Below are positions 27,561-36,799 of a DNA stretch of 64,000 nt, piece after piece (positions within the stretch are counted from its first letter, which is position 1; every line of letters starts with the position of its first letter). Under the pieces are notes generated by a model. It saw only the letters and a list, made by a program, of their open reading frames with translations, did no database searches and had not been told where the DNA came from. The position numbers and the translations under genes were made by a program. Source of the DNA: Balneolaceae bacterium (GTDB lineage Bacteria; Bacteroidota; Rhodothermia; Balneolales; Balneolaceae); contig CP030887.1 in assembly GCA_006969905.1 (NCBI GenBank), forward strand, positions 2,028,001 through 2,092,000, given 5' to 3'.

Positions 27561-27589
27561 TTGACAAGATGATGTAGTATGAATATAAT
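27561..27589 (+). promoter_or_regulatory. Consensus sigma-70-like promoter
   Basis: TTGACA at 27561-27566 and TATAAT at 27584-27589 with exactly 17 bp between them. Both hexamers match the E. coli consensus. Transcription would start near 27596, leaving a 5' leader of about 75 nt before the ATG at 27670. Such a perfect match is unusual where the Bacteroidota-type promoter (TTTG and TAnnTTTG) is expected. Confidence 0.6.
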
Positions 27590-27669
27590 GAACGCCACAT
27601 AGAGCATAATATCTATTATAGTTTTTATGGAATTATGTTCTCAAAAGAATAAAGACAAAGAGGACGTAA

Positions 27670-29826
27670 ATGAAGAGATTTCTACCATTATTACTCGTGA
27701 TTGTAACTGGTTTGTGCTTAACAGGTTCATTATATGCACAAACCGATGCCCCAGCCGTCGATAACCTTTACCATATTGCCCTTAATGGGGATACAGTGAA
27801 AATAGACGGAGATCTTACAGATTGGTCAGACGCTCAATGGAAATTTTTAAGTGTGGACCGGCCCATCTATGGAATATTAGATACAGAGAATGAATCGGGT
27901 ATCTATCCAGCTGATCCTCAGGATGCAAGCGCCTGGTTTGCCGTAAAGATGGATGACGACAACATATATTTCGGATTGAGAGTGAGAGATGAAAATGCTC
28001 CTCTATTAACTGGTACTGATACTCCCGAAAACCTCATACTCTATGATCATCTGAATGTGTTTTTAGGATTATATGATATTGGTACAGATGCTTATGTATC
28101 TCCGCACGAAGAATTGTTTATAGCAGGGAGCGGGTTTGCGTTAACTGACCCCGTTACTAGTCAGGAGGTTCTTACAGGTAGTTCCTACAGAATTGATGCT
28201 TCTTATGATAATACGGGTTCAACTCTAGGTGCAGACTATCAAATAGGAGTACGAGCCATTGATTATGGGACAGACCCGGCAATTACTTATAACTATGGAT
28301 ACGTAAATGCGGAGATTCCAAATACGGAGGTTTCAGTTCAATTATGGGGTGACTCAAAAGGATACAATTTAGAATGGAAAGTCCCTTTTGCTTCGCTTGC
28401 GGGAAGTATTGGGTCAGGTAATTATGCTAATTTCGATTGGCCGCTATACGCGCCTACTGACGGAGAGATTATAGCTTTTGATGCCAGTATCGGGGATGCG
28501 GATGTGGCTTCTCCCACACCGGATACAGAATATTTGACACTGGGCGTTGCAGGCGGGCTGGAGACACGGGCAGAGCGCTTTAGTTTTAGAGGTAAAATTG
28601 TGGATATGGAGCTAAACCCAAATAATACTCCTCGCTGGAGTTATTATGTAGATTATAAATCTACACAATCTGTTACTATAGATGCGGATTTAAGTGATTG
28701 GGAAGATGCGCCATTTACTGGTCTTGGTCAGGATCACCCTATTTTTGTTGAAATACAGGGTATACCATCTTCACCCAGTGATTTTTCTGGTTATTTTGCC
28801 ATGAAGATGGATGATGACAATGCCTATTTTGCGGTAAGAGTAAGGGATGAAGGGACTCCCCTTATCCCAACTTTAGATACACCCAACCTTTCTTTCAATT
28901 ATGATCACTTAAGTGTTTATTTAGGTCTCTATGATATAAGTGATGTACCTTCGAATCCTCATGTAGAAGGGCCAGGTGAGTTTGAAATGTATAGAGAAAG
29001 GTTTGCAGGAACTGATACGGCTCGAATTGATACAATTGATGCAAATCGTACCTATCGAATAAGGCCTGAAGTAGATAATGTAGAATCTACCAGGGGTGCA
29101 GATTATCAGATGTTACTCAGGGCACTTCCTTATGGGACCGAGCCGGTAGATCCTGAAGAATATAGCGGAGCTTATATAGATACTACAATCTATAAAGGTA
29201 ATGAAGCTGCTGCTCAGCTTACATTAGATGAAAAAGGTTATGTAATGGAATGGAGAGTCCCATTTTCAAGCCTGGCTGGTGAAATTTCAAAAGGCTCTAC
29301 TCCACTTCCTGGTAATTTTAGGGGAATAGAATGGCCCTTATTTATGCCACAAAATGGTACTACCATTTCATTTGATGCTGATATAACGGATAGGGATGAT
29401 AGTGATGGTTCAAGGGGATTAAACCGCTTTTTACGCTTAGGAGACCAACCGTCACTATGGAGAGACTCAAAAAGTTTTAAAATGCGTGGTATTGTTACTA
29501 AAACGGCTCCAAAAGTTGCAGTAAGTAATGAAGAAGATTTTGTTGGAAATGGGGGCCTGCCAAACAGAGTCATTCTAGCACAAAACTATCCGAATCCGTT
29601 TAACCCGACTACTAATATTGAATATTCTGTTCCAGCTGCTGGAAAAGTTACACTTACCGTTTATAATGTAGTAGGGCAGCGAGTTGCAATCTTAGTTGAT
29701 GGTTTTCAGCAAGCAGGTAGTAAAGTAGTGAACTTTGACGCCAGTGGACTTAGTAGTGGTATTTATTTATACCAATTGAAAGCAGGTAACGAAGTTCTTA
29801 CAAGAAAATTCACACTGATCAAGTAA
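27670..29826 (+). CDS. T9SS-exported protein with two CBM9-like domains
   Basis: A 718-residue protein with a signal peptide ending GSLYAQ at residue 24. Two similar domains follow, about 30-320 and 330-620. Each opens with IDGDLTDWSDA or IDADLSDWEDA, continues with AVKMDDDN or AMKMDDDN, then VRDEG/VRDEN, YDHLNVFLGLYD or YDHLSVYLGLYD, and later EWKVPFASLAG or EWRVPFSSLAG. That pattern is typical of CBM9/DOMON-type carbohydrate-binding modules. A T9SS sorting domain begins near 637 (NYPNPFNPTT). It likely binds sugar at the cell surface. It has a strong promoter in front and a terminator behind, so it is a stand-alone, probably highly expressed unit before the receptor operon. Confidence 0.88.
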   Translation: MKRFLPLLLVIVTGLCLTGSLYAQTDAPAVDNLYHIALNGDTVKIDGDLTDWSDAQWKFLSVDRPIYGILDTENESGIYPADPQDASAWFAVKMDDDNIYFGLRVRDENAPLLTGTDTPENLILYDHLNVFLGLYDIGTDAYVSPHEELFIAGSGFALTDPVTSQEVLTGSSYRIDASYDNTGSTLGADYQIGVRAIDYGTDPAITYNYGYVNAEIPNTEVSVQLWGDSKGYNLEWKVPFASLAGSIGSGNYANFDWPLYAPTDGEIIAFDASIGDADVASPTPDTEYLTLGVAGGLETRAERFSFRGKIVDMELNPNNTPRWSYYVDYKSTQSVTIDADLSDWEDAPFTGLGQDHPIFVEIQGIPSSPSDFSGYFAMKMDDDNAYFAVRVRDEGTPLIPTLDTPNLSFNYDHLSVYLGLYDISDVPSNPHVEGPGEFEMYRERFAGTDTARIDTIDANRTYRIRPEVDNVESTRGADYQMLLRALPYGTEPVDPEEYSGAYIDTTIYKGNEAAAQLTLDEKGYVMEWRVPFSSLAGEISKGSTPLPGNFRGIEWPLFMPQNGTTISFDADITDRDDSDGSRGLNRFLRLGDQPSLWRDSKSFKMRGIVTKTAPKVAVSNEEDFVGNGGLPNRVILAQNYPNPFNPTTNIEYSVPAAGKVTLTVYNVVGQRVAILVDGFQQAGSKVVNFDASGLSSGIYLYQLKAGNEVLTRKFTLIK

Positions 29827-29837
29827 CAATAACTCCT

Positions 29838-29876
29838 GAGGCAGAGAATTGAGTTTCTCTGTCTCTTTTAATTTTT
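29838..29876 (+). terminator. Rho-independent terminator after the CBM9 gene
   Basis: GAG-CAGAGAA pairs with TTCTCTG-CTC (one mismatch) around TTGAGT, then TTTTAATTTTT. It separates the CBM9 gene from the receptor that starts at 29881, although read-through could feed it. Confidence 0.75.
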
Positions 29877-29880
29877 GGTG

Positions 29881-32529
29881 ATGAATATCTGGCTTAAAGT
29901 TTCTCTACTTCTACTTTTCATTTATTTAGTTCCTAGTATTGTTTTTGCACAAACTACTGGTAAAATTGCCGGAACAATCACCGATATTCAGGGTGAGCCT
30001 CTGATCGGGGTAAATGTTTTTATTGAGGGTACTCAAACAGGTAGTTCATCAGATATAGATGGTAACTATTTTATCTTAAATGTAAGGCCGGGTACTTATA
30101 ACATCATTGTATCTTATATTGGTTTTAAAACCATAAGGCTTACTGATGTACTGGTACAGGTAGATCGGACTACTACACTTAATTTTCGGATGGAAGAGCA
30201 AACCATTGAGGGTGAAGAGATAGTAGTAGTTGCACAGCAAAAACTGATAACAAAAGACCAGACTTCAGCTTCTGCAAAAGTAAGTGGAGACGAAATTTTA
30301 AACCTTCCTGTCCAAAGCTTTGTGGAAACTGTTTCTGTTCAAGCAGGAGTTAATGAAGGACAAAGTGGAAGTCTTCACATCCGAGGAGGCAGAAGTAGCG
30401 AAATCAAGTACTATGTAGATGGTGTTGCTGTTTCAAATCCATTCAGCAATGCGCTAGCTGTACCTGTTGAAAATACAGCTGTTCAGGAGGTGGAGGTGAT
30501 CAGTGGAACTTATAATGCCGAATATGGACAGGCAAATAGTGGTATTGTAAACATCGTAACCCGGGATGGAAGTAATGAATTTAAAGGTACATTTATCGGG
30601 AGCCTCGGTTCTTATATAACAGGTGATGAAGAAGTTTTTTTTGCTTTAGATGAATCCTCCTTAATGGGAGAACAAGCTTATGAAGGTTCACTTTCCGGGC
30701 CAATTCTTAAAGATAAACTGACCTTTTTTACAAACATCAAATATACAGACAGTGAAGGCTGGCTAAAGGGAAGAAATGTTTTTTTGCCGAGTGATTCTTC
30801 AGACTTTTCATCTAACAATTCAGAAAATTGGGTTATAGAATCAAGTGGTGATAGTTCTATAGTACCGATGAATACTATTATGGGTTTAACCACTATGGGT
30901 AAGCTTACATATAAGCTCACAAGGGATATAAAGCTTACTTATTCATTAACTAGATCTAATACAAAATCAAAGTTTTATAATCATTTATATAAACTAAATC
31001 CGGGGTTTTTGCCCACTCAACGAAACAATTCTCTGAATCATCTTGTGACGTTGAATCATGTACTAGACAATAGGACATTTTATAACCTAAGATTAAGCGC
31101 TTATACCACCTCTTTTACACAATATAAGTACGAAGATCCTTTTGATGAGAGATATAGTATCATTGAAGGAAGAGCTGGACAGCCTAGTAATGTATTTAAC
31201 ACAGGGGGGGTCAGTAATTATTATTTAGACCGTTCAAGTACCACCTATGCACTTCGATTTGATATAACCCGTCAATTTGGCACTTCACATCTTGTAAAGG
31301 CAGGATTTGAATACCGATATAATGATTTAAATTTTGAAGAATTTTTTATACAAGCAAGAGAAGTGGATGATTTTGAAAGAACCATTCCCCCATTAACATC
31401 CAGATTACACAATAAGTATAACAAAAATCCTATTGAGGTTGCTGCTTTTGTGCAGGATAAAATTGAAATTAAAGATTTAATAGTAAATGTTGGATTGAGG
31501 TTTGACTATTTTGATGCCCAGTCTGTAGTACCAGCCGATTTAAGAGATCCAAGTAATACTGCAGGTCTTCCGCAATCAGAGGCATTCATATCTACTGAAA
31601 CAAAATGGCAAATAAGCCCAAGAATTGGTTTTGCATTTCCAATTTCTGAAACCGGAGTGATTCATGCTTCCTATGGTCAATTTTTTCAAATTCCAGAATA
31701 TTCAAGACTTTACGAAAATCCTGAATTTGAAGTCCAATCAAGCAATTTTACCCAGTTTCTTGGAAATGCAAACTTAGACCCGCAAAGTTCTACCACTTAT
31801 GAAATCGGTTTACAGCAGCAAATTGGAAGCTATGTAGGAATAGACATCACTGCTTATTATCGAGATGTTCGTGAGTTGATAGGAACCAGGTTGTATGAAG
31901 CTCGGGTAGGAGGTGATTCGTGGGGGAGATATGAAAACACAGATTTTGGTAGAGTACGAGGTATTTCATTATCTACTGAAATCAGGACAGATTTGGGATT
32001 AACAGGCTCTGTAAGCTATACTTTTCAGCTTGCCAGAGGTAACGCAAGCGATCCGCGGCAAGCTTTTTTTGATGCTCAACAGAATAATGAATCGACAAGG
32101 AATTTGGTTCCTTTAGACTGGGATCAGCAGCATAACGTTTCAGGCACACTTACTTATAATACAAAGAACCTCTCTGTTGGGCTTTTAGCTGTATTTAACA
32201 CAGGTTACCCATTTACCCCTGAAGACATTCAAAGAAATGATATTGAATTGCTTAGAAATCAGGCGAGATTTTCTTCCGAATTTGTTTCAAATATAAGGGC
32301 TGCTTATAAACTTACTGCTTTTGGAGTGCAAGGCCAGATTTTTGCTTTAGGAGAAAATCTATTGAATTTTTACAGGGAAGATCGTGAGCCCAAAATATTT
32401 GAAGTAGAAATACAGGCTCATAATGAGAACGGAAATAATCGCATCAATTCCTTGGTAGATTTTAGAACAAATCCTTTGCAGCAAAGAGCTCCAAGGTTAA
32501 TTCGGTTTGGTGTACAATTTGATTTTTAG
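29881..32529 (+). CDS. TonB-dependent receptor with N-terminal CarboxypepD-regulatory-like domain
   Basis: The ATG at 29881 starts a signal peptide ending VFAQ near residue 23; product 882 residues. A carboxypeptidase regulatory-like domain follows at about 27-105 (GTITDIQGEPLIGVNVFIEG). The plug covers about 115-225 (SGSLHIRGGRSSEIKYYVDG, NAEYGQANSGIVNIVT), and a barrel runs to the terminal FGVQFDF. It imports a large ligand in a TonB-dependent way. No SusD gene follows; instead there is a large secreted protein and a PorV-like barrel, as at the left edge. Gene order suggests it feeds the GHL10, symporter and regulator genes downstream. The ligand, likely a glycan fragment, is inferred from context. 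Confidence 0.93.
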   Translation: MNIWLKVSLLLLFIYLVPSIVFAQTTGKIAGTITDIQGEPLIGVNVFIEGTQTGSSSDIDGNYFILNVRPGTYNIIVSYIGFKTIRLTDVLVQVDRTTTLNFRMEEQTIEGEEIVVVAQQKLITKDQTSASAKVSGDEILNLPVQSFVETVSVQAGVNEGQSGSLHIRGGRSSEIKYYVDGVAVSNPFSNALAVPVENTAVQEVEVISGTYNAEYGQANSGIVNIVTRDGSNEFKGTFIGSLGSYITGDEEVFFALDESSLMGEQAYEGSLSGPILKDKLTFFTNIKYTDSEGWLKGRNVFLPSDSSDFSSNNSENWVIESSGDSSIVPMNTIMGLTTMGKLTYKLTRDIKLTYSLTRSNTKSKFYNHLYKLNPGFLPTQRNNSLNHLVTLNHVLDNRTFYNLRLSAYTTSFTQYKYEDPFDERYSIIEGRAGQPSNVFNTGGVSNYYLDRSSTTYALRFDITRQFGTSHLVKAGFEYRYNDLNFEEFFIQAREVDDFERTIPPLTSRLHNKYNKNPIEVAAFVQDKIEIKDLIVNVGLRFDYFDAQSVVPADLRDPSNTAGLPQSEAFISTETKWQISPRIGFAFPISETGVIHASYGQFFQIPEYSRLYENPEFEVQSSNFTQFLGNANLDPQSSTTYEIGLQQQIGSYVGIDITAYYRDVRELIGTRLYEARVGGDSWGRYENTDFGRVRGISLSTEIRTDLGLTGSVSYTFQLARGNASDPRQAFFDAQQNNESTRNLVPLDWDQQHNVSGTLTYNTKNLSVGLLAVFNTGYPFTPEDIQRNDIELLRNQARFSSEFVSNIRAAYKLTAFGVQGQIFALGENLLNFYREDREPKIFEVEIQAHNENGNNRINSLVDFRTNPLQQRAPRLIRFGVQFDF

Positions 32530-32530
32530 A

Positions 32531-35500
32531 ATGATGGATATAAACAGATATATACAATCTATCTTTTCAAGTATGTTACAATTCATGAAGGCAGTTTTGT
32601 TTACTGCTATATTTGTATTTATTACTTCGGTTAATATTCTCTCTCAAACAAATCAGTCAGGAGTATTTGTCGATCCTAGCAAAGGTATTCAGTCTTCAAG
32701 AGTTGATTTCAATGTTACTGGTAACCAGGTAGAATCCATTATCACAAACTGGGGATCAGTTGGTAACGGAAATGGTAGTATAAATCAGTCCGGGGTTTGG
32801 CCTCGGGGTACAGGTCATGGCCATATTCATGAAATGACAGGTATTATTGTTACCCGAACCCAGGATACGGATGGGCAGGATGTAACCATTGTTAGTGATG
32901 GGTATGGTGCTAGCAGTGATGATACTGATATCGATCCAAATACAAATATTCGATGGAAATACCAGCCTTTACCCGGTTATTTTAATCAGACTTCTGAAAA
33001 CCCTGAAATTGCTAATTCAAGGAACTCTGAAAGTTGGCCTTCTAGATGGCCCGATCAAAGTTCTGAATGGGATGGAGCATGGAACGGATTTTTTGGTTTA
33101 AACCAATTTAATGCCGATCAGGAAGTGTTTTATGTAATGGATGATTTGTCTAACACAGAGTTTAAGTACTTCCCGATTGATGGTACACAAGATGGTGGAT
33201 TAGGAATACAGGTTCGGGTTCGCCTGTTTCAGTGGTCGCAGGCACTGGCAAAAGATATTCTATTCATGCAATATGAAGTATCCAACATAAGTGATCAGGA
33301 TTATAGTACAGATTTAAATAACCTGCCTATAATTTTTGGGGGTTATACAGATGTAAATCCGGCAGGTTCAGGTGCAGCGGATGATGCTGCGGGCTTTGAT
33401 AATGATACAGACATTGTATACGGCTGGTCCAGCACAGGGCAAGGTACATGGACTCAATTCAGGGATATTGCTCCCGGATATGTTGGATGGAAATTTTTGG
33501 AAAGTCCGGGCATTGATGGAGATTTGGTAGATAATGATAATGATGGACTTACCGATGAATCCAGAGATAATGATGCAGGAAGTTTAATTTTTGGAAGTTG
33601 TGGGGATTATGGTGAAGATCAGGAACATTGGTCCGGAGACGAAGATTGTGATTGGAATGAATTAATTGATGATGTAGGAACCGATGGTATCGGGCCGGAT
33701 CAGGAAGGGTATCCCGGGCCTGATGCAGATGGTACGGAAGGAAATGGGAGGCCGGATCAGGGAGAACCTAATTTTGGAAGATTGGATAATGATGAATCAG
33801 ATCAGGTAGGCTTGACTTCTTTTTATGGTCCTGCGTTTGGTACGGTTAATATACACAATGAAGAAACCGTTTGGCCGAATATTCAGCCGGGCTTTTTTGA
33901 CATCCCATTACAGGGTCAAAACCAGATTTGGATTTTTGGTTCAGGGCCTTTTTCTCTTCCACAAAACAGAACACAGCGATTTTCCACCTGTTTTGTTTTT
34001 GGAGCTAATGAAATAGCCATGTTTCGGTCAGGTCAGGTAGCGCAAAGGATTTTTGATTCTGATTACAGGTTCGCAACTCCTCCAAGGCAACCAAGGCTAA
34101 GGGCAACAGCCGGAGATGGTAAAGTAACCCTCGTATGGGATAATCTGGCTGAGTTCTCAAGAGATCCTATTTATGGGAATGATTTTGAGGGATATCGCAT
34201 ATTGAAATCTACAGATCCCCAATTTACAGATGCTGAAGATATAACTGATGCCTTTGGTAATGCTGTTTATAAACGTTCAATTGCACAATACGATTTAGTT
34301 AATGGTTTAACAGGATATCATGAACTCCAGTTTGGAGAGGAAATTGGTATTCCTAATGGGGTACACTATTATATGGGTGATGACACAGGGATACAACATT
34401 CTTTTATAGATGAAAATGTTATAAATGGACGTGTTTATTATTATGCTGTTGTCTCTTATGATGCGGGTTATGATAATACCTATTTTGACAGAGGTATTTC
34501 GGACTTAGAAAATCTCCTCCAAATCTCTCCTTCCGAATCCCCGGCTAGTATCACCCTTACTCAGGGTGTTATTACCAATTTTGACCGGAATACAGTAGAG
34601 GTTCGCCCTAATCCCAGATCCAGTGACTACGTATCTGGTACAATAAATACTGGTTCACAGAATAGTGTATCACAAACCAGTGGACTATCAACAAGTTCAG
34701 TTAAGGCAGTTATAGTTGATGAAGAAGCACTATCAGATAATACATATACGATTACCTACACACAGCAACAAGCGGGTGAGATTGTTGAATACATAACAAC
34801 TTCATACACAATAGAAGACCAAACTGGATTAAAGCTAGTAGATGCAGCTCCCATTCCTTTAGATTTAGAAGATAATCCACTTGAGGAATGGACCCATGAG
34901 TTATTGGATAAGGGATTAATTTTTAATTTCAAAAATGCCAATCCGGATGAGCCATCTACTCAGCAGCAATCAAGCTGGACGGAAGCTAGCCAAACTAACC
35001 TTCTTACATCTGTTGTACTTAATGATCCAATCTTTGGGCAGACTGAACCTGTAGTTTGGCCTATTCAGGTTGTAATTGAAGTTGGAGATGGAACTCAGGA
35101 ACTAGGCACGGCTTTTACTTCAACTACCGGTAATAACAGTTTCCCTGTTTATTTCCGGTTATATGAAAAGGATACAGGAATAGAAATCCCATTTATTTTT
35201 AGTGAGGTTGATAGTACAGAAAATGGAAGAATTGATGCAGGAGATTTAATTAAAATTGCGTTCAAGAAAGACCCTACGAAAAATGCTCTTACACCAAGCT
35301 GGAATATTCGGTTTGATGCACCACTTGATCCGTCAAACAATCCTCTTCCTCCTGAACAACACATTGTTCCACAGTTTGGTGATACTTACAACCTTGTAGC
35401 GAATATCCCTTTTAGTAATCAGGATACATATACACTTAAATCCACAGCTCCGTTTATTGATTCTGATGCAGGCAGTGAAGTACTTGATGAAATTACGGTT

Positions 35501-35782
35501 GTCCCAAACCCCTATGTGGCTGCTACTATTGCTGAGCAGCGCCCTTTCCTTGCAGGTAGGGGAGAAAGAAGAATTGAGTTTCGTAATCTGCCTTCTAATT
35601 CCAGCTTAAGAATTTATTCAACCAGTGGGGTATTTATCCGTGAACTTACACCCGTGGATGGGGTAGCGGTATTTGATCTTCAATCAAAAGACGGATTGGA
35701 AGTCGCATTTGGGCTTTACTTCTACCATGTAAAAGCTCCGGGTATCGGCGAAAAGACTGGTAAATTTGCAATTATCAACTAG
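32531..35782 (+). CDS. Very large secreted protein with acidic repeats, FN3-like domain and T9SS-like end
   Basis: The ATG at 32531 comes right after the receptor stop. A second ATG at 32585 gives a cleaner signal peptide (MKAVLFTAIFVFITS, ending ILSQ) and may be the true start; lengths are 1083 or 1065 residues. Around residues 330-430 there are acidic, Ca-binding-like stretches (DNDNDGLTDESRDND, DADGTEGNGRPDQG), then an FN3-like segment near 520-650. The C-terminus begins VVPNPYVA and ends GKFAIIN, a variant sorting-domain end. It is in the same position as the protein at 1135 in the first receptor cluster. It probably stands on the cell surface with the receptor. Function otherwise unknown. 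Confidence 0.8.
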   Translation: MMDINRYIQSIFSSMLQFMKAVLFTAIFVFITSVNILSQTNQSGVFVDPSKGIQSSRVDFNVTGNQVESIITNWGSVGNGNGSINQSGVWPRGTGHGHIHEMTGIIVTRTQDTDGQDVTIVSDGYGASSDDTDIDPNTNIRWKYQPLPGYFNQTSENPEIANSRNSESWPSRWPDQSSEWDGAWNGFFGLNQFNADQEVFYVMDDLSNTEFKYFPIDGTQDGGLGIQVRVRLFQWSQALAKDILFMQYEVSNISDQDYSTDLNNLPIIFGGYTDVNPAGSGAADDAAGFDNDTDIVYGWSSTGQGTWTQFRDIAPGYVGWKFLESPGIDGDLVDNDNDGLTDESRDNDAGSLIFGSCGDYGEDQEHWSGDEDCDWNELIDDVGTDGIGPDQEGYPGPDADGTEGNGRPDQGEPNFGRLDNDESDQVGLTSFYGPAFGTVNIHNEETVWPNIQPGFFDIPLQGQNQIWIFGSGPFSLPQNRTQRFSTCFVFGANEIAMFRSGQVAQRIFDSDYRFATPPRQPRLRATAGDGKVTLVWDNLAEFSRDPIYGNDFEGYRILKSTDPQFTDAEDITDAFGNAVYKRSIAQYDLVNGLTGYHELQFGEEIGIPNGVHYYMGDDTGIQHSFIDENVINGRVYYYAVVSYDAGYDNTYFDRGISDLENLLQISPSESPASITLTQGVITNFDRNTVEVRPNPRSSDYVSGTINTGSQNSVSQTSGLSTSSVKAVIVDEEALSDNTYTITYTQQQAGEIVEYITTSYTIEDQTGLKLVDAAPIPLDLEDNPLEEWTHELLDKGLIFNFKNANPDEPSTQQQSSWTEASQTNLLTSVVLNDPIFGQTEPVVWPIQVVIEVGDGTQELGTAFTSTTGNNSFPVYFRLYEKDTGIEIPFIFSEVDSTENGRIDAGDLIKIAFKKDPTKNALTPSWNIRFDAPLDPSNNPLPPEQHIVPQFGDTYNLVANIPFSNQDTYTLKSTAPFIDSDAGSEVLDEITVVPNPYVAATIAEQRPFLAGRGERRIEFRNLPSNSSLRIYSTSGVFIRELTPVDGVAVFDLQSKDGLEVAFGLYFYHVKAPGIGEKTGKFAIIN

Positions 35783-35791
35783 GAAACAGGT

Positions 35792-36787
35792 ATGAAGAAA
35801 CTAGCTATTATATTAGGTGTTGTTCTGTTTCCAATCGTTTTATTTGCACAGAACCAGGGAACTACCACGATCTCATTTCTTGAGATTCCGGCAGGTGCTC
35901 GCAGTATCGGTATGGGAGAAGCTTATGTATCGGTAGCGGATGAAGTTTCAGCACTTTATTGGAATCCTGCTGGTATTACCAGGTTGAACACAAATCAGGC
36001 GAGTTTTCAATATACCGAATGGTTTGTAGATACCCGGCTAAACTATGCAGCTACAGTTGTTAAATTGAAGGATACATATCTTGGAGTAAACATCAATATG
36101 TTTGATGGTGGGTTGATGGATGTAACCACTCTTACTTTCCCGGATGGAACAGGGGAGGAGTTTTCAGTTCAGGATATAAGCCTTGGTTTTACTTATGCTC
36201 AGGCACTTACTGAGAATTTTTCAATTGGGGGTACTTTGAAGCTTCTTCAATCAAGGATATGGAGAATGAGGGCTTCCACAGCTGCGGTTGATTTAGGTTT
36301 TCAGTATCAAACTCCTTTTGATAAAGTTGAGCTGGGATTCAGCATCAGCAATTTTGGAAGCGAAATGAAACTTTCAGGGGATAACACATTTGTGCGTGTT
36401 GACCTGGATCCGCAAAATGCTGGTAATAACGACGGTATTCCTGCAAATCTTTTGCTCAAGTCATGGGACTTACCATTAATCTTCAGAATAGGATTGAACT
36501 ATAAGGCCCTCAATACTTTGGATCATAAGCTGATTATCGCAGGTGATGCTGTGTATCCAAACAATAATGTCAATTATTTAAACTTTGGGGCAGAATACGG
36601 TTTTCGGAAAGTATTTTTTATACGCGGAGGATATAGCAACCTTTTTGTAGAAGACAACTATGGATTAGGCCATTTACGCGGAGGCGTTGGAATTTATGTT
36701 TCCGATAGAATCAGTGTTGATTATGCATACAGTGACAGAGGAGAATTAGGAGGCATTAGTACGATAGGGGCCTCCATTAATTTTTAA
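35792..36787 (+). CDS. PorV/PorQ family outer-membrane beta-barrel protein
   Basis: A 331-residue protein with a signal peptide ending VLFAQ at residue 20. The family signature follows: FLEIPAGARSIGMGEAYVSVA and SALYWNPAGITRL at about 28-70. Many beta strands lead to the terminal TIGASINF. PorV-like proteins sit in the outer membrane and, for PorV itself, deliver T9SS substrates. It is 9 bp behind the large secreted protein and 12 bp before the regulator gene, so it lies in the receptor operon. It is a paralogue of the protein at 3266-4279 and may serve the large secreted protein encoded just before it. Confidence 0.9.
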   Translation: MKKLAIILGVVLFPIVLFAQNQGTTTISFLEIPAGARSIGMGEAYVSVADEVSALYWNPAGITRLNTNQASFQYTEWFVDTRLNYAATVVKLKDTYLGVNINMFDGGLMDVTTLTFPDGTGEEFSVQDISLGFTYAQALTENFSIGGTLKLLQSRIWRMRASTAAVDLGFQYQTPFDKVELGFSISNFGSEMKLSGDNTFVRVDLDPQNAGNNDGIPANLLLKSWDLPLIFRIGLNYKALNTLDHKLIIAGDAVYPNNNVNYLNFGAEYGFRKVFFIRGGYSNLFVEDNYGLGHLRGGVGIYVSDRISVDYAYSDRGELGGISTIGASINF

Positions 36788-36799
36788 GGCAAACTACTT

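Noticed and set aside
29881-36787. A classical SusC/SusD starch-type system
   Set aside because: The receptor is TonB-dependent, but no SusD-like lipoprotein follows; the next gene encodes a large non-lipoprotein secreted protein.
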